NCBI RefSeq assembly: GCF_900115975.1 | Contig: NZ_FOYM01000021.1 | Span: 1 to 63,353, forward strand | Source: Desulfoscipio geothermicus DSM 3669 | GTDB taxonomy: Bacteria; Bacillota; Desulfotomaculia; Desulfotomaculales; Desulfallaceae | Direction: 5' to 3' | DNA length: 63,353 bases | Part shown: piece after piece, positions 1 to 8,511 of the stretch | How positions within the stretch are numbered: the first letter of the stretch is position 1 | Layout of the letters: each line of letters begins with the position of its first letter | Notes under the pieces: model-generated | Told to the model about the DNA's origin: nothing | Database searches by the model: none | Seen by the model: only the letters and a program-made list of their open reading frames with translations | Made by a program: the position numbers and the translations under genes

Positions 1-1
1 T

Positions 2-133
2 GTAATGACGGACATCTTTAGACTAATTAAGCTGATGATAAAACATATGCGTGCTACCGTTATTCCAAAGGAACGGGATGAGTTTTTGAATAAAATGCGA
101 ATCAATAGTTTTACACACCCGGTTGGTGTATAA
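2..133 (+). CDS. Possible C-terminal end of a gene cut by the window start
   Basis: An open frame enters from the left edge and stops with TAA at 131-133, giving 43 residues that end in FTHPVGV. It is basic and partly helical (MTDIFRLIKLMIKHMRATV). No family is recognised. It could be the tail of a real upstream gene or a chance frame. The following 240 bases to the next gene are AT-rich and hold nothing I can name. Confidence 0.25.
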   Translation, partial: VMTDIFRLIKLMIKHMRATVIPKERDEFLNKMRINSFTHPVGV

Positions 134-376
134 AACTAAATTCATACCTGAAAAAACATTATCCACAATCCACAGGATATCTCTGTCCAATTTTAAGCGC
201 AATTTACGTGATAATATTGTTTAGCATAAATAGACATGATTTTTGTCAAAATAGCCATGGTATTTTTGGTAATTATTTCTTTATTTTTCATGATAGAGAC
301 GGGCTTTTCGAACAGGCTCTTATATTATAATTAAGCATATAATTAATTAGACTTCGTTAAAGAGAGATAAGATAGC

Positions 377-1015
377 ATGTTGCAACCACACCAAAAGCCG
401 GTAGTTAAAAGATTTCCCGATATTTTACCCGTACTCCTGCTGACCCTGTTTTTCAACATCCTGGCCTGGGGAGTGGTTACCGGTGCAATTGCCCCCATAG
501 ACAGGGTAATAACCGATGCCGTAAGGTACTTAACCAGCCCGCAGTTAACCGCATCCATGAAGTTTATCACCTTCTGGGGGAACACAGGCACACTATGGAT
601 AATAGTCCCCTTGACCATTATAGCGGTTTTTTTGCTGGGGCGAAGACTGGCGGGAACACTTTTGCCGGCTTTTTCCGTAACGGGAGGCTGGGTTTTAACC
701 GAAGCTTTAAAATGGCTTTTTCACCGGCCCCGCCCGAATGAAAATCCGCTGGTCCCGGCTGACGGATTCAGTTTTCCCAGCGGGCATGCCCTGATGGCCG
801 TGGTTTTTTACGGTGCCATAGCTTACCTGCTTTTTATCAACCTCTCTCCCTCAGCACTGCGCCGCCTGGTAACCGCAGGTTTGGCCCTGCTGATCTTATT
901 GATCGGCATCAGCCGGGTTTATTTGGGCGTGCACTACCCCAGCGACGTGCTGGCCGGTTTCGTTGCCGGCGGGGCATGGTTGATTACTTGCGTAATAGTG
1001 ATACAAAAAAAGTAA
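377..1015 (+). CDS. PAP2-family membrane phosphatase
   Basis: A 212-residue integral membrane protein with about six hydrophobic segments. It carries the three phosphatase motifs of the PAP2 (type 2 phosphatidic acid phosphatase) superfamily in order: KWLFHRPRP near residue 113, PSGH near 135 and SRVYLGVHYPSD near 175, including the catalytic histidines. Family members dephosphorylate undecaprenyl diphosphate or lipid phosphates on the outer face of the membrane. The exact substrate cannot be read from sequence. It appears to be monocistronic: the next genes lie on the opposite strand and converge on it. Confidence 0.88.
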   Translation: MLQPHQKPVVKRFPDILPVLLLTLFFNILAWGVVTGAIAPIDRVITDAVRYLTSPQLTASMKFITFWGNTGTLWIIVPLTIIAVFLLGRRLAGTLLPAFSVTGGWVLTEALKWLFHRPRPNENPLVPADGFSFPSGHALMAVVFYGAIAYLLFINLSPSALRRLVTAGLALLILLIGISRVYLGVHYPSDVLAGFVAGGAWLITCVIVIQKK

Positions 1016-1079
1016 TATAACCTGGCATAACATGACCTCCTTATTCCAAACCGGAATTGGGGGTTTACAGCATCATCCA

Positions 1080-2627
1080 CTACGATTCAATATCCCCGCT
1101 GGCGCTGACCTGATAGGTCTCACGCAGCACTCTCTTAAGCACCTTGCCGGAAGCATTACGGGGCAAAAATTTGATAAACTTGTATATCCGCGGGATCTTG
1201 TAATCCGCCAAGCGGTTGGCACAAAAGGCTTTAAGTTCCTCACCGGTAACAGTCGCCCCCGGTTTGTGGCACACAACCGCAGTGACTGTTTCTCCCCATA
1301 CCGGATGCCGCACCCCGATTACTGCCGCCTCCAGTACTCCCGGGTGTTGATGCAGCACCTGCTCCACTTCGGTGGAATAAACGTTTTCCCCGCCGGTAAT
1401 AATCATGTCCTTTTTGCGATCCACCAAAGAAATATAGCCTTCTTCGTCGATAGTGGCCAGGTCCCCGGTATGAAGCCATCCCTCCCGCAAAGTTTCAGCT
1501 GTGGCATCGGGATTTTTATAATAACATTTCATGACAGTCTCCCCCCGGAGGATAAACTCTCCTACATGGCCGGGAAGCACATCTTGACCGGCTTCGTCAA
1601 CCACCCGGGCCTCGGAACCGATTATTGCCTTGCCTCCAGCCCCCGGCTTTCGCAGTTGGTCCTCGGGTTCAAGCAAAACCCCGCTTGGCCCTCCTTCGGT
1701 CAGACCGCATAAGTTGTAGAAACGGTTGGTGGGAAACTTGGCCAGCGCCCGTCGAACCAGTTCCGTAGGCATCGGAGCAGCTCCGTATCCAAAGCGGGTA
1801 ACGGAGCTGATATCATAGCTGTCAAAATCCGGGACCTGCAACATAAAGTTATACATGGTGGGTACTCCGAAAAAAAGCGTTATGCGTTCTCGCTGCAAAG
1901 TTTCCAATACCGCCCGGGGATCGAAAGCCCGCATCACCACGTGGGTAGCCCCTGCGTACATGCCCGAAACCATGAACAGGTTTAACTGCGCAGAGTGGAA
2001 CAACGGAGCGACATGAAGAAGCCGGTCCCCGGGATTGACCCCCAGGTGCACCACCATGGTTAACGCTACATGCAATATGCGGTGGTGATCAAAAAGTGCT
2101 CCCTTTGGGCGCCCGGTGGTACCGGAGGTGTACAGTATTTCGCAATCGTCAGCCTCATCCACCACCCCCCCCGGTTCGGTGGGTGAAGCCACAGCCACCA
2201 ATCGGTCCCAGCCAAGAACATCGCCCGGCTGCTCCCCGGCCCCGGCTAAAATCAGATAACGCACCCGGGGCAGTTTTTCCTTTACAGACGCAACCAGTTC
2301 CCCGTATTCCGGGTCATAAATAAACACCACGCTATCCGAATGATTGACTATATATTCCACTTCCGGTGCTGCCAGACGGAAGTTAACAGGCACCGCCACC
2401 GCCCCCAGCTTCATAACCGCCATAAAAGTTATTACGTATCGGTCGGAGTTTTGCATCATAAATGCCACTTTTTCGCCCTTTTGTACCCCCAAACCCACCA
2501 GGGCGTTGGCCAGACAATTAACTGACTCGTTCAGTTGCCGGTAATTGTAACGCCGGTCTCCATAAACCAGGGCTTCTTTTTCCGGGTGCCGCCGGGCGTT
2601 TCTGGCCAGCATACCGCCAATATCCAT
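1080..2627 (-). CDS. Acyl-CoA synthetase (AMP-forming), medium/long chain type
   Basis: A 515-residue ANL-superfamily enzyme that activates a carboxylic acid to its CoA thioester through an acyl-AMP. The P-loop YTSGTTGRPKG is at residues 166-176. The hinge region contains GWLHTGDLATIDEEG and DRKKDMIITGGENVYSTEVE. The C-terminal PRNASGKVLKR supplies the catalytic lysine. The start follows GGGAGG. It lies 83 bases downstream of a second ligase on the same strand, so the two are probably co-transcribed. Both diverge from the beta-oxidation operon at 4724 and probably feed it CoA esters (inference). The substrate is unknown. Confidence 0.9.
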   Translation of the reverse strand: MDIGGMLARNARRHPEKEALVYGDRRYNYRQLNESVNCLANALVGLGVQKGEKVAFMMQNSDRYVITFMAVMKLGAVAVPVNFRLAAPEVEYIVNHSDSVVFIYDPEYGELVASVKEKLPRVRYLILAGAGEQPGDVLGWDRLVAVASPTEPGGVVDEADDCEILYTSGTTGRPKGALFDHHRILHVALTMVVHLGVNPGDRLLHVAPLFHSAQLNLFMVSGMYAGATHVVMRAFDPRAVLETLQRERITLFFGVPTMYNFMLQVPDFDSYDISSVTRFGYGAAPMPTELVRRALAKFPTNRFYNLCGLTEGGPSGVLLEPEDQLRKPGAGGKAIIGSEARVVDEAGQDVLPGHVGEFILRGETVMKCYYKNPDATAETLREGWLHTGDLATIDEEGYISLVDRKKDMIITGGENVYSTEVEQVLHQHPGVLEAAVIGVRHPVWGETVTAVVCHKPGATVTGEELKAFCANRLADYKIPRIYKFIKFLPRNASGKVLKRVLRETYQVSASGDIES

Positions 2628-2710
2628 TTATCAAACCTCCCATAATCAAAAATTGCTGCTTATTTTTAAGATTCTGAAAGTTTCAGGGTTTATCATTATA
2701 TATAAAACGG

Positions 2711-4378
2711 TTATATTTTGGTACTATTTATCAAGTAGTTTTTATACTTCTCTCTTAAAACTTTTTTATTGAATTTGCCCACACTTGTTTTAGGTATTTC
2801 ATCTAAAAACAGCACATCATCAGGCAGTTGCCATTTGGCAAATTGGATTGCCAAATAATCAATTATTTCTCCTTTAGTAACACGGTCTTTAAATTCATCT
2901 TTAAGAACTACAAAGGCCAGGGGGCGCTCCTCCCATTTGGGATGATGAACGCCGGTTACAGTAGCCTCAAGTACCTTTGGGTGGCTCATTATGGCGTTCT
3001 CCAAATCAACGGAAGATATCCATTCCCCTCCGCTTTTTATCAGGTCCTTAACCCGGTCGGTAATTTTTACATAACCCTCTGGATCTATTACTCCCGCGTC
3101 ACCACTTCTCCAATAGCCATCCAAAAAGGAGTCCCGGGTCCTGGGGTCATTGTAATAACTGCCGGTAATCCACGGCCCGCGAATTAATATTTCGCCGGAG
3201 GATTTGCCGTCACGAGGCAGTTCATTTCCCTCGGAATCCACTATTTTAATGTCCATCCCAGTGACAGGTAGACCTTGTTTTCTTTTAAGGTTCCATTTCT
3301 CTTCTTCCGATAACTTTTTTACCAAATCCGGTTTAATAAAGTTGTAGGTGGACAGCGGAGCGGTTTCAGTAGAGCCGTAGGCATGAATAATATCGGCTCC
3401 GGTCAACTCCTTCCATTCCTTCATCATAATCAAAGGCGGTTCAGTAGCCCCGGATATGAACCGGGCTCCGCTGAAAGAAGGTTTTTCTTTTAATGTTTTG
3501 ATATAATTGAGCATGGGCATGAATACAGCCGGCGCACCGCATCCGATAGACACTTGCTCCTCAATCATCAAGTCAACCAGTGATTTTAAATCTTCCACCA
3601 TATAACGTCCCGGCAAAACAATCCTAGACCCCATAAAAGTAGCTGAGAAGAAAAATCCCCATCCCTGTGCATGAAACATTGGTACTATCTGCATAAAACT
3701 ATCCTTCCATGAAATACCTGCGTAACATATAGCTTCCATGGCATGAAGGTATATACAACGGTGGGAATAGTAAACCCCTTTTGGTTTTCCGGTAGTCCCG
3801 GTGGTATAACAGGCACTATAGGCAGAGGTTTCGTCAATCATGGGCCAATCATAATAAGGCTCTTCTTGATCTAGCAAATTTTCATAACTATAAACCGGAT
3901 TAAGTTCTGTTTTTATATCAGCCAAATTTTTATTTGTCATGATTATATAACCTTTTACCGTTTTCAGGCCGGGAGCAATGGCTTCGGCAAGCGGAATAAG
4001 AGATTCGTCCACAAAAACTAATTTTGCTTCGCTATGGTTAACCACATAAATTAATTCATCCGGCGTAATACGCAGGTTCATCTGTAGTAATACCGCTCCT
4101 ATACCGGGAATTGCATAATATAATTCATAAAAACGATGGGTATTCCATTCCAGCACCCCTATTCTATCCCCGGTTTTCATCCCAAGTTTTTCCAAAGCAT
4201 TGGCCATTTTTTGTATTCTTGCATAAGCCTCTGCATAATTGTAACGAAAAACACCTTCGGAGGTACGGTAAACAATTTCCCGCTCAGGGAAATTTCTAGC
4301 TGCATGCCTGATAATGGTTGTGGTATTTAGCTGGTAGTCGTTCATGGATGTTGAGGGAAAGCCCTTAATAATATTCAT
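2711..4378 (-). CDS. Acyl-CoA synthetase (AMP-forming), fatty-acid ligase type
   Basis: A 555-residue AMP-forming CoA ligase with the P-loop YTTGTTGKPKGVYYSHR around residue 190, the motif YGSTETAPLSTYN, GYWRSGDAGVIDPEGYVKI, DLIKSGGEWISSVDLE and C-terminal PKTSVGKFNKK. The GGEWISS hinge and length resemble the AlkK/FadD13-like long-chain branch (inference). The start follows TAGGAGGT. It is AT-richer than the neighbouring ligase, so the pair is unlikely to be a recent duplication. Upstream of it lies a C-terminal scrap of a third ligase (4400-4477). Confidence 0.9.
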   Translation of the reverse strand: MNIIKGFPSTSMNDYQLNTTTIIRHAARNFPEREIVYRTSEGVFRYNYAEAYARIQKMANALEKLGMKTGDRIGVLEWNTHRFYELYYAIPGIGAVLLQMNLRITPDELIYVVNHSEAKLVFVDESLIPLAEAIAPGLKTVKGYIIMTNKNLADIKTELNPVYSYENLLDQEEPYYDWPMIDETSAYSACYTTGTTGKPKGVYYSHRCIYLHAMEAICYAGISWKDSFMQIVPMFHAQGWGFFFSATFMGSRIVLPGRYMVEDLKSLVDLMIEEQVSIGCGAPAVFMPMLNYIKTLKEKPSFSGARFISGATEPPLIMMKEWKELTGADIIHAYGSTETAPLSTYNFIKPDLVKKLSEEEKWNLKRKQGLPVTGMDIKIVDSEGNELPRDGKSSGEILIRGPWITGSYYNDPRTRDSFLDGYWRSGDAGVIDPEGYVKITDRVKDLIKSGGEWISSVDLENAIMSHPKVLEATVTGVHHPKWEERPLAFVVLKDEFKDRVTKGEIIDYLAIQFAKWQLPDDVLFLDEIPKTSVGKFNKKVLREKYKNYLINSTKI

Positions 4379-4399
4379 CAGATACCTCCTAAACTTTTT

Positions 4400-4477
4400 T
4401 TAACCAATCCGTAACACATTTTTCAGCACCTTACCCGAGGCATTCCGTGGCAGCGCATTCACTAAACGGACAAAAAC
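4400..4477 (-). pseudogene. C-terminal remnant of a third acyl-CoA synthetase
   Basis: Read on the minus strand, 25 codons end in PRNASGKVLKNVLRIG and a TAA. This is the catalytic-lysine motif that terminates AMP-forming CoA ligases, nearly matching the ligase at 1080-2627 (PRNASGKVLKRVLRE). The frame is closed by a stop immediately upstream and no other ligase motifs follow, so only the last few per cent of the gene survives. It sits between the intact ligase and the sigma-54 promoter. Confidence 0.75.
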
Positions 4478-4569
4478 TTAACTCGCAAGATTCATGCCCG
4501 GAAATAAGATGTCATAATTACCAATCTGAAAATTCTAAATAATTGTTTAATGTGCCGTTTTCCATACAC

Positions 4570-4593
4570 CTGTCCTGATTTCCATACGGACAG
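4570..4593. promoter_or_regulatory. Candidate activator site (inverted repeat) upstream of sigma-54 promoter
   Basis: A 6-base inverted repeat CTGTCC-N12-GGACAG lies about 60 bases upstream of the -24 element. A second imperfect one, GCATA-N7-TATGC, is at 4615-4631. Bacterial enhancer-binding proteins bind dyads 80-150 bases upstream of the start point. Assignment to the activator at 10488-12569 is inference. Confidence 0.3.
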
Positions 4594-4651
4594 TGGACAA
4601 TTTGACTTACTTCAGCATAGTTTAATTATGCAGTTTCTTGGACATAAGGTT

Positions 4652-4667
4652 TGGCACATAATTTGCG
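4652..4667 (+). promoter_or_regulatory. Sigma-54 (-24/-12) promoter
   Basis: TGGCAC-ATAAT-TTGCG matches the sigma-54 consensus TGGCAC-N5-TTGCW, with the GG and GC dinucleotides exactly ten bases apart. The predicted transcription start is near 4678. It is followed by AAGGAGG at 4708-4713 and ATG at 4724, a short leader. It drives the operon 4724-10481, whose convergent neighbour is a sigma-54 activator. Confidence 0.85.
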
Positions 4668-4723
4668 GTTATGGTTTTTCCAAAGCTCAAAGCATTTTAG
4701 ATAAACAAGGAGGTTTTTGCAAA

Positions 4724-6136
4724 ATGGTGGGTATTACTGCCTTTGGCGCCTATATTCCGTTTAACCGACTGGAACGAAGACGCCTGGCCGAAGCCTTTGG
4801 CGAACCGGCTCTGCCGGGAGAAAAGGCTGTGGCCAATTACGACGAGGACAGTGTAACCATGGCGGTGGAAGCAGCTCGGGATTGCCTGAACGGGATCAAG
4901 CCCGCTGACCTGGAGGGTATCTATTTTGCCACCACCACGCCGCCTTATCTGGAAAAACAATCTTCCACCACGATAACAGCAGCCCTGGACGCACCGGAAA
5001 CAGCGCGCACCGCTGATTTCACCTCCACCCTGCGGGCCGGATCAACTGCCCTGCTGTCTGCTGTTGACAGTGTTAAGGCTGGAGCTGAAAACGTACTGGT
5101 AACTGCGGCTGACTGCCGTCCGGGCGCAGCCAGGGGGCAGTTTGAACAGCTTTTCGGGGACGGAGCTGCCGCCTTCGTCATAGGAAGAGAAAATGTTCTT
5201 GCCGAGATAGAAGACTCAACAACCGTTGCCGGGGATGTGCTGACCCAGTGGCGTGACACCGGCGACCGCTACGTGCGTACATGGGAGGAACGTTTCGTAA
5301 TTACCAGGGGTTATGGTCCCCTGGTTACCAAAGCCCTCTCCGCTCTTGCCGCCAGGCTCAAAATAACCCCGGCAGAAGTCAATAAGCTGGTGCTTTACGC
5401 GCCGTCCCCCCGCTACCAAGCAGGAACCGCCCGGTCCCTGGGCTTTAGGCAGCATCAAATACAGGACGGACTGTTCGATACAGTGGGTTTGACCGGGGCC
5501 GCCCATGCACCCCTGATGCTGGCCGCGGCCCTGGAAAAAGCAGAACCGGGAGATCGCCTGTTGATGGTTACTTTCGGCGAAGGAGCGGATGCTATTCTCA
5601 TGCGTGTAACGGAAAACATAAAAAAATTCTCTCCGCGCCGGGGAGTGTCCGGTTACCTGACATCCAAAAAGACTACTTTGAGTTACCAAACCTACCTGCG
5701 CTGGAAAAACATGCTGAACCACGAACCGCCCCGGCGACCGGACCCGGAACGCCCTTCAGCTCCGGCCATGTGGCGCAATGCCAAAAAGAACCTGGCCTTT
5801 TACGGCTGTCGCTGCACCCGCTGCGGCACTCCCCAAATACCGGCCCAAAGAATATGCGTACACTGCCAGGCTAAAGATGAAACGGAACTTTACCGTTTTG
5901 CCGACATTAATGCCCGCATCGCCACCTATACAATTGATTATTTGACTTTCTCGCAGGATCCGCCTACGGTATTTTCCGTTATCGACTTTGCCGGCGGGGG
6001 AAGACTGCTGTGCGAAATGACCGACTGCGAACCCGACAAGGTGGCCATTGATACGGAAGTGGAAATGACCTTCCGGTGCCTCTACAAGGCCGGAGGCATT
6101 CATAATTATTACTGGAAAGCCAGGCCCAAAAGGTAA
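4724..6136 (+). CDS. HMG-CoA-synthase-like thiolase fold fused to DUF35 (Zn ribbon/OB fold)
   Basis: A 470-residue protein. Residues 1 to about 330 resemble archaeal-type HMG-CoA synthase (GAYIPFNRL, DEDSVTMAVEAA, GDGAAAFVIG). The last 130 residues are a DUF35 module with a CxxC...CxxC zinc ribbon (CRCTRCGTPQIP, RICVHC) and an OB fold. By my alignment the catalytic residues are replaced: the active-site Cys region reads STLRAGSTAL (Leu for Cys), the His of HQPN is APSP, and the Glu region reads FATTTPP. It is therefore probably a non-catalytic scaffold. Archaeal thiolase/DUF35/HMG-CoA synthase complexes use DUF35 to share a CoA site, and here the partner thiolase follows after 12 bases. The start at 4724 is chosen because AAGGAGG precedes it; an upstream in-frame ATG at 4550 lies before the promoter. 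Confidence 0.82.
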   Translation: MVGITAFGAYIPFNRLERRRLAEAFGEPALPGEKAVANYDEDSVTMAVEAARDCLNGIKPADLEGIYFATTTPPYLEKQSSTTITAALDAPETARTADFTSTLRAGSTALLSAVDSVKAGAENVLVTAADCRPGAARGQFEQLFGDGAAAFVIGRENVLAEIEDSTTVAGDVLTQWRDTGDRYVRTWEERFVITRGYGPLVTKALSALAARLKITPAEVNKLVLYAPSPRYQAGTARSLGFRQHQIQDGLFDTVGLTGAAHAPLMLAAALEKAEPGDRLLMVTFGEGADAILMRVTENIKKFSPRRGVSGYLTSKKTTLSYQTYLRWKNMLNHEPPRRPDPERPSAPAMWRNAKKNLAFYGCRCTRCGTPQIPAQRICVHCQAKDETELYRFADINARIATYTIDYLTFSQDPPTVFSVIDFAGGGRLLCEMTDCEPDKVAIDTEVEMTFRCLYKAGGIHNYYWKARPKR

Positions 6137-6148
6137 AGGAGGGATCAC

Positions 6149-7324
6149 ATGAGCATAAGGGATAAAGTAGCCATAGTGGGCATGGGATGCACCAACTTTG
6201 GCGAACACTGGGACAAAAGCGCCGGCGACATGCTGGTGGAAGCCGCCTACGAAGCTCTGGGGGACGCCGGTCTGAGTCCGGAAGATATACAGGCTTACTG
6301 GCTGGGCACCTGCGCTTCAGGCTGGGCGGGCATCAGCCTGTCCGAGCCGTTGAAAACACAATACAAACCGGTTACCCGGGTGGAAAACTTTTGCGCCACC
6401 GGCACCGACGCTTTCAGGAACGCGTGTTATGCCGTGGCCTCCGGGGCATATGATATCGCCATGGCTATCGGAGTGGAAAAATTAAAAGACTCCGGCTACA
6501 GCGGCCTGGTCATCACCCCGCCTCCGGGAGACGGCACCGCTCCCAACTACTCCGCCCCGGCAGCCTTTTCACTTCTGGCTCCGGCCTATTTTAAAAAATA
6601 CGGGTTAGACCCGAAAACCGGCAAAAAGGTACTGGCCCGTATCGCCTACAAAAACCACAAAAACGGGGCACTGAACCCCAAGGCGCAATTTCGCAAAGAA
6701 ATACCCATGGAGAAAATAATCAATTCACCCATTGTAGCGGCACCGTTGGGAGTTATGGATTGCTCGGGAGTTGCCGACGGTTCAGCCGCAGCAATAATAG
6801 TGCGGGCGGAAGACGCCAAAAAATATAATAAGGACCCGATATACGTCAAGGCCCTTTCGGTAGTTTGCGGCCCGGGACACGGAGCGATGCATCAGGACTT
6901 TGACTTTACCTCCATAAGGGAAACTTATCACGCCGGAATGGATGCATATCGCCAGGCGGGCATCACAAACCCGCGCCGGGAAATCAGCATGGCCGAGGTG
7001 CACGATTGTTTCACCCCCACCGAACTGGTCATATACGAAGACCTGGGTTTCAGCGAGCGGGGGCAGGCCTGGCGCGACGTACTGGACGGCGTTTTCGACC
7101 TGGACGGTGAATTGCCGGTGAACCCGGACGGGGGTCTTAAATCCTTCGGACATCCCATCGGTGCCAGCGGCTTGCGCATGCTTTATGAAATGTACCTGCA
7201 GTTAAGAGGAATGGCCGGTCCCAGGCAGATTGACAACCCCAAACTGGGTCTTACCCATAACCTGGGGGGCTTTCCTTGGGAGGCCGTATGCTCTGTATGC
7301 ATAGTAGGTAAAGAAAACAGTTGA
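6149..7324 (+). CDS. SCP2-type thiolase / acyl-CoA acetyltransferase
   Basis: A 391-residue thiolase-superfamily enzyme of the sterol-carrier-protein-x type. It has the nucleophile Cys in ENFCATGTDAF near residue 80, EVHDCFTPTEL near 285 and the catalytic His in KSFGHPIGASG near 335. The C-terminus reads THNLGGFPWEAV instead of the CxG of classical thiolases, as in the SCP2 branch. It probably cleaves a beta-ketoacyl-CoA to a shorter acyl-CoA plus acetyl-CoA or another acyl-CoA, in complex with the DUF35 protein encoded just upstream (GGAGGG before ATG). A retro-aldolase role, as in Ltp2 of steroid degradation, cannot be excluded, although the retained Cys favours thiolysis. Confidence 0.88.
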   Translation: MSIRDKVAIVGMGCTNFGEHWDKSAGDMLVEAAYEALGDAGLSPEDIQAYWLGTCASGWAGISLSEPLKTQYKPVTRVENFCATGTDAFRNACYAVASGAYDIAMAIGVEKLKDSGYSGLVITPPPGDGTAPNYSAPAAFSLLAPAYFKKYGLDPKTGKKVLARIAYKNHKNGALNPKAQFRKEIPMEKIINSPIVAAPLGVMDCSGVADGSAAAIIVRAEDAKKYNKDPIYVKALSVVCGPGHGAMHQDFDFTSIRETYHAGMDAYRQAGITNPRREISMAEVHDCFTPTELVIYEDLGFSERGQAWRDVLDGVFDLDGELPVNPDGGLKSFGHPIGASGLRMLYEMYLQLRGMAGPRQIDNPKLGLTHNLGGFPWEAVCSVCIVGKENS

Positions 7325-7349
7325 TTAACCAACCGGAAGTGAAAATTAT

Positions 7350-7565
7350 ATGTATACCATCATGATCAATAATCATTATTGCCCGGTAACCGACAGAGAA
7401 ATTCAGGTGGAAGAACTTTACAATTTGGAGGGTACCAACACCTGCCAAATAGCTACCCGGCTGCTTTCCTGGCGCTGCCTGAACAAAAACTGCCCGGACT
7501 CAGCGCCATGCCCGCTATACAGTTTATACACCGGCACCGGGGAAAAATCACTGCCGGACATATAA
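7350..7565 (+). CDS. Small cysteine-rich protein of unknown function
   Basis: A 71-residue frame fills the gap between thiolase and hydratase genes in the operon. It contains five cysteines (NHYCPVTDRE, TNTCQIATR, SWRCLNKNCPDSAPCPLY) with a CxxxxC-x5-C pattern that could bind a metal. The ribosome site (GGAAGTG) is weak. The composition and acidic/hydrophobic alternation look protein-like. No family is recognised. A role as a zinc or Fe-S accessory of the pathway is only a guess. Confidence 0.5.
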   Translation: MYTIMINNHYCPVTDREIQVEELYNLEGTNTCQIATRLLSWRCLNKNCPDSAPCPLYSLYTGTGEKSLPDI

Positions 7566-7581
7566 GAAAAGGAGGGTTGAA

Positions 7582-8022
7582 ATGAGCGATCTCAGTAAAA
7601 TGATCGGTACAGAGCTAACCAGTTTCTCATACGCGGTGGAGCGGGGCAAAATACGAGAAACAGCCCTCGCCATAGGAGATGAAAACCCTTTGTATACCGA
7701 TCCGGAATATGCCCGTGCCCGGGGTTACCGGGACGTTATCGCCCCGCCCACTTTCGGCATCTGCATCGACTTCTGGGGCGGCCAGGATTTTATGGCCCTG
7801 TGCCGCAAACTTCAGTTAAACCCTGTTAAGGTGCTGCACGGGGAACAAGAATATCAATACTTTGGCGAAATATACCCGGGTGATACCCTTAATGCCTGTT
7901 GTTTGCTAAAAAATTACATTGAAAAACCCCAAATGAGTATTTTTATACTGGAAACCACTTATAGCAATCAAAATGGAGAAAAAGTCCTGGTTTCCAGGAG
8001 TACGGTAATTGAAAAAAAATAA
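7582..8022 (+). CDS. FAS1-like dehydratase / hotdog hydratase subunit (HadA-like)
   Basis: A 146-residue hotdog-fold protein of the N-terminal MaoC/FAS1-dehydratase type (RGKIRETALAIGDENPLYTD, APPTFGICIDFWG, LHGEQEYQYFGEIYPGD). In this family the partner lacking the complete catalytic motif pairs with a MaoC subunit to hydrate trans-2-enoyl-CoA to a 3-hydroxyacyl-CoA. The partner gene follows at 8053. AAGGAGGGT precedes the ATG. The two-subunit arrangement resembles HadAB and the ChsH1-ChsH2 type hydratases for bulky or branched substrates (known family feature; application here is inference). Confidence 0.82.
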   Translation: MSDLSKMIGTELTSFSYAVERGKIRETALAIGDENPLYTDPEYARARGYRDVIAPPTFGICIDFWGGQDFMALCRKLQLNPVKVLHGEQEYQYFGEIYPGDTLNACCLLKNYIEKPQMSIFILETTYSNQNGEKVLVSRSTVIEKK

Positions 8023-8052
8023 AAAACAGTTTTACACCCGGGAGGTAACCAT

Positions 8053-8511
8053 ATGGACAACCAAGTATATTATGAAGAATTTAACATGGAAAATCCCCTG
8101 CCTCCACTTACCAAACCACCGGTAGACAAAATACAGCTGGTCAAATATGCAGGGGCGTCCGGCGACTTCAACCCCTTGCATTACATGGATGAAGTGGGGC
8201 AAATGGCCGGAACCGGCGGCGTGATTGCCCACGGCATGCTTATAATGGGTTTTGTGGGCCAGGCGGTTACCCGGTGGATACCCAACCGTAATTTAAAACG
8301 CCTGGCAGTACGATTTGTGGACATCACCAAACCGGGAGACAAGATAACCGTAACCGGTAAGATAGTTGATAAACAAATTAAAGAAGGACTCGGAATAATA
8401 ACCGGTGAGGTTATTGCCGCCGACCAAAACGGCGGTGTGAAAATCAAGGGTATGTTTGAAGCATCCCTGCCTCTTAAGGAGCATGGGGGAAAAATCAAGG
8501 AGGTTTTTTAA
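8053..8511 (+). CDS. MaoC-type enoyl-CoA hydratase, catalytic subunit
   Basis: A 152-residue hotdog hydratase carrying the hydratase-2 motif YAGASGDFNPLHY near residue 36 (catalytic Asp and His) and the following GVIAHGMLIMGFVGQ. It should form a heterodimer with the 7582-8022 product and perform the hydration step of beta-oxidation, probably giving an (R)-3-hydroxyacyl-CoA. A GGGAGGT site precedes the ATG, and its stop abuts the ATG of the SDR gene. Confidence 0.87.
   Translation: MDNQVYYEEFNMENPLPPLTKPPVDKIQLVKYAGASGDFNPLHYMDEVGQMAGTGGVIAHGMLIMGFVGQAVTRWIPNRNLKRLAVRFVDITKPGDKITVTGKIVDKQIKEGLGIITGEVIAADQNGGVKIKGMFEASLPLKEHGGKIKEVF

Noticed and set aside
159-167. TTATCCACA, a perfect DnaA-box match
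   Set aside because: Only one clear box with no cluster, no AT-rich unwinding element pattern and no dnaA/dnaN nearby; chance occurrence is likely.
1032-1712. A 226-codon plus-strand open frame
   Set aside because: It is the antisense shadow of the acyl-CoA ligase at 1080-2627, which has complete family motifs.
4550-4723. Upstream extension of the HMG-CoA-synthase-like/DUF35 gene
   Set aside because: The extra 58 codons cross the sigma-54 promoter, lack family similarity and have no ribosome site; ATG 4724 has AAGGAGG.
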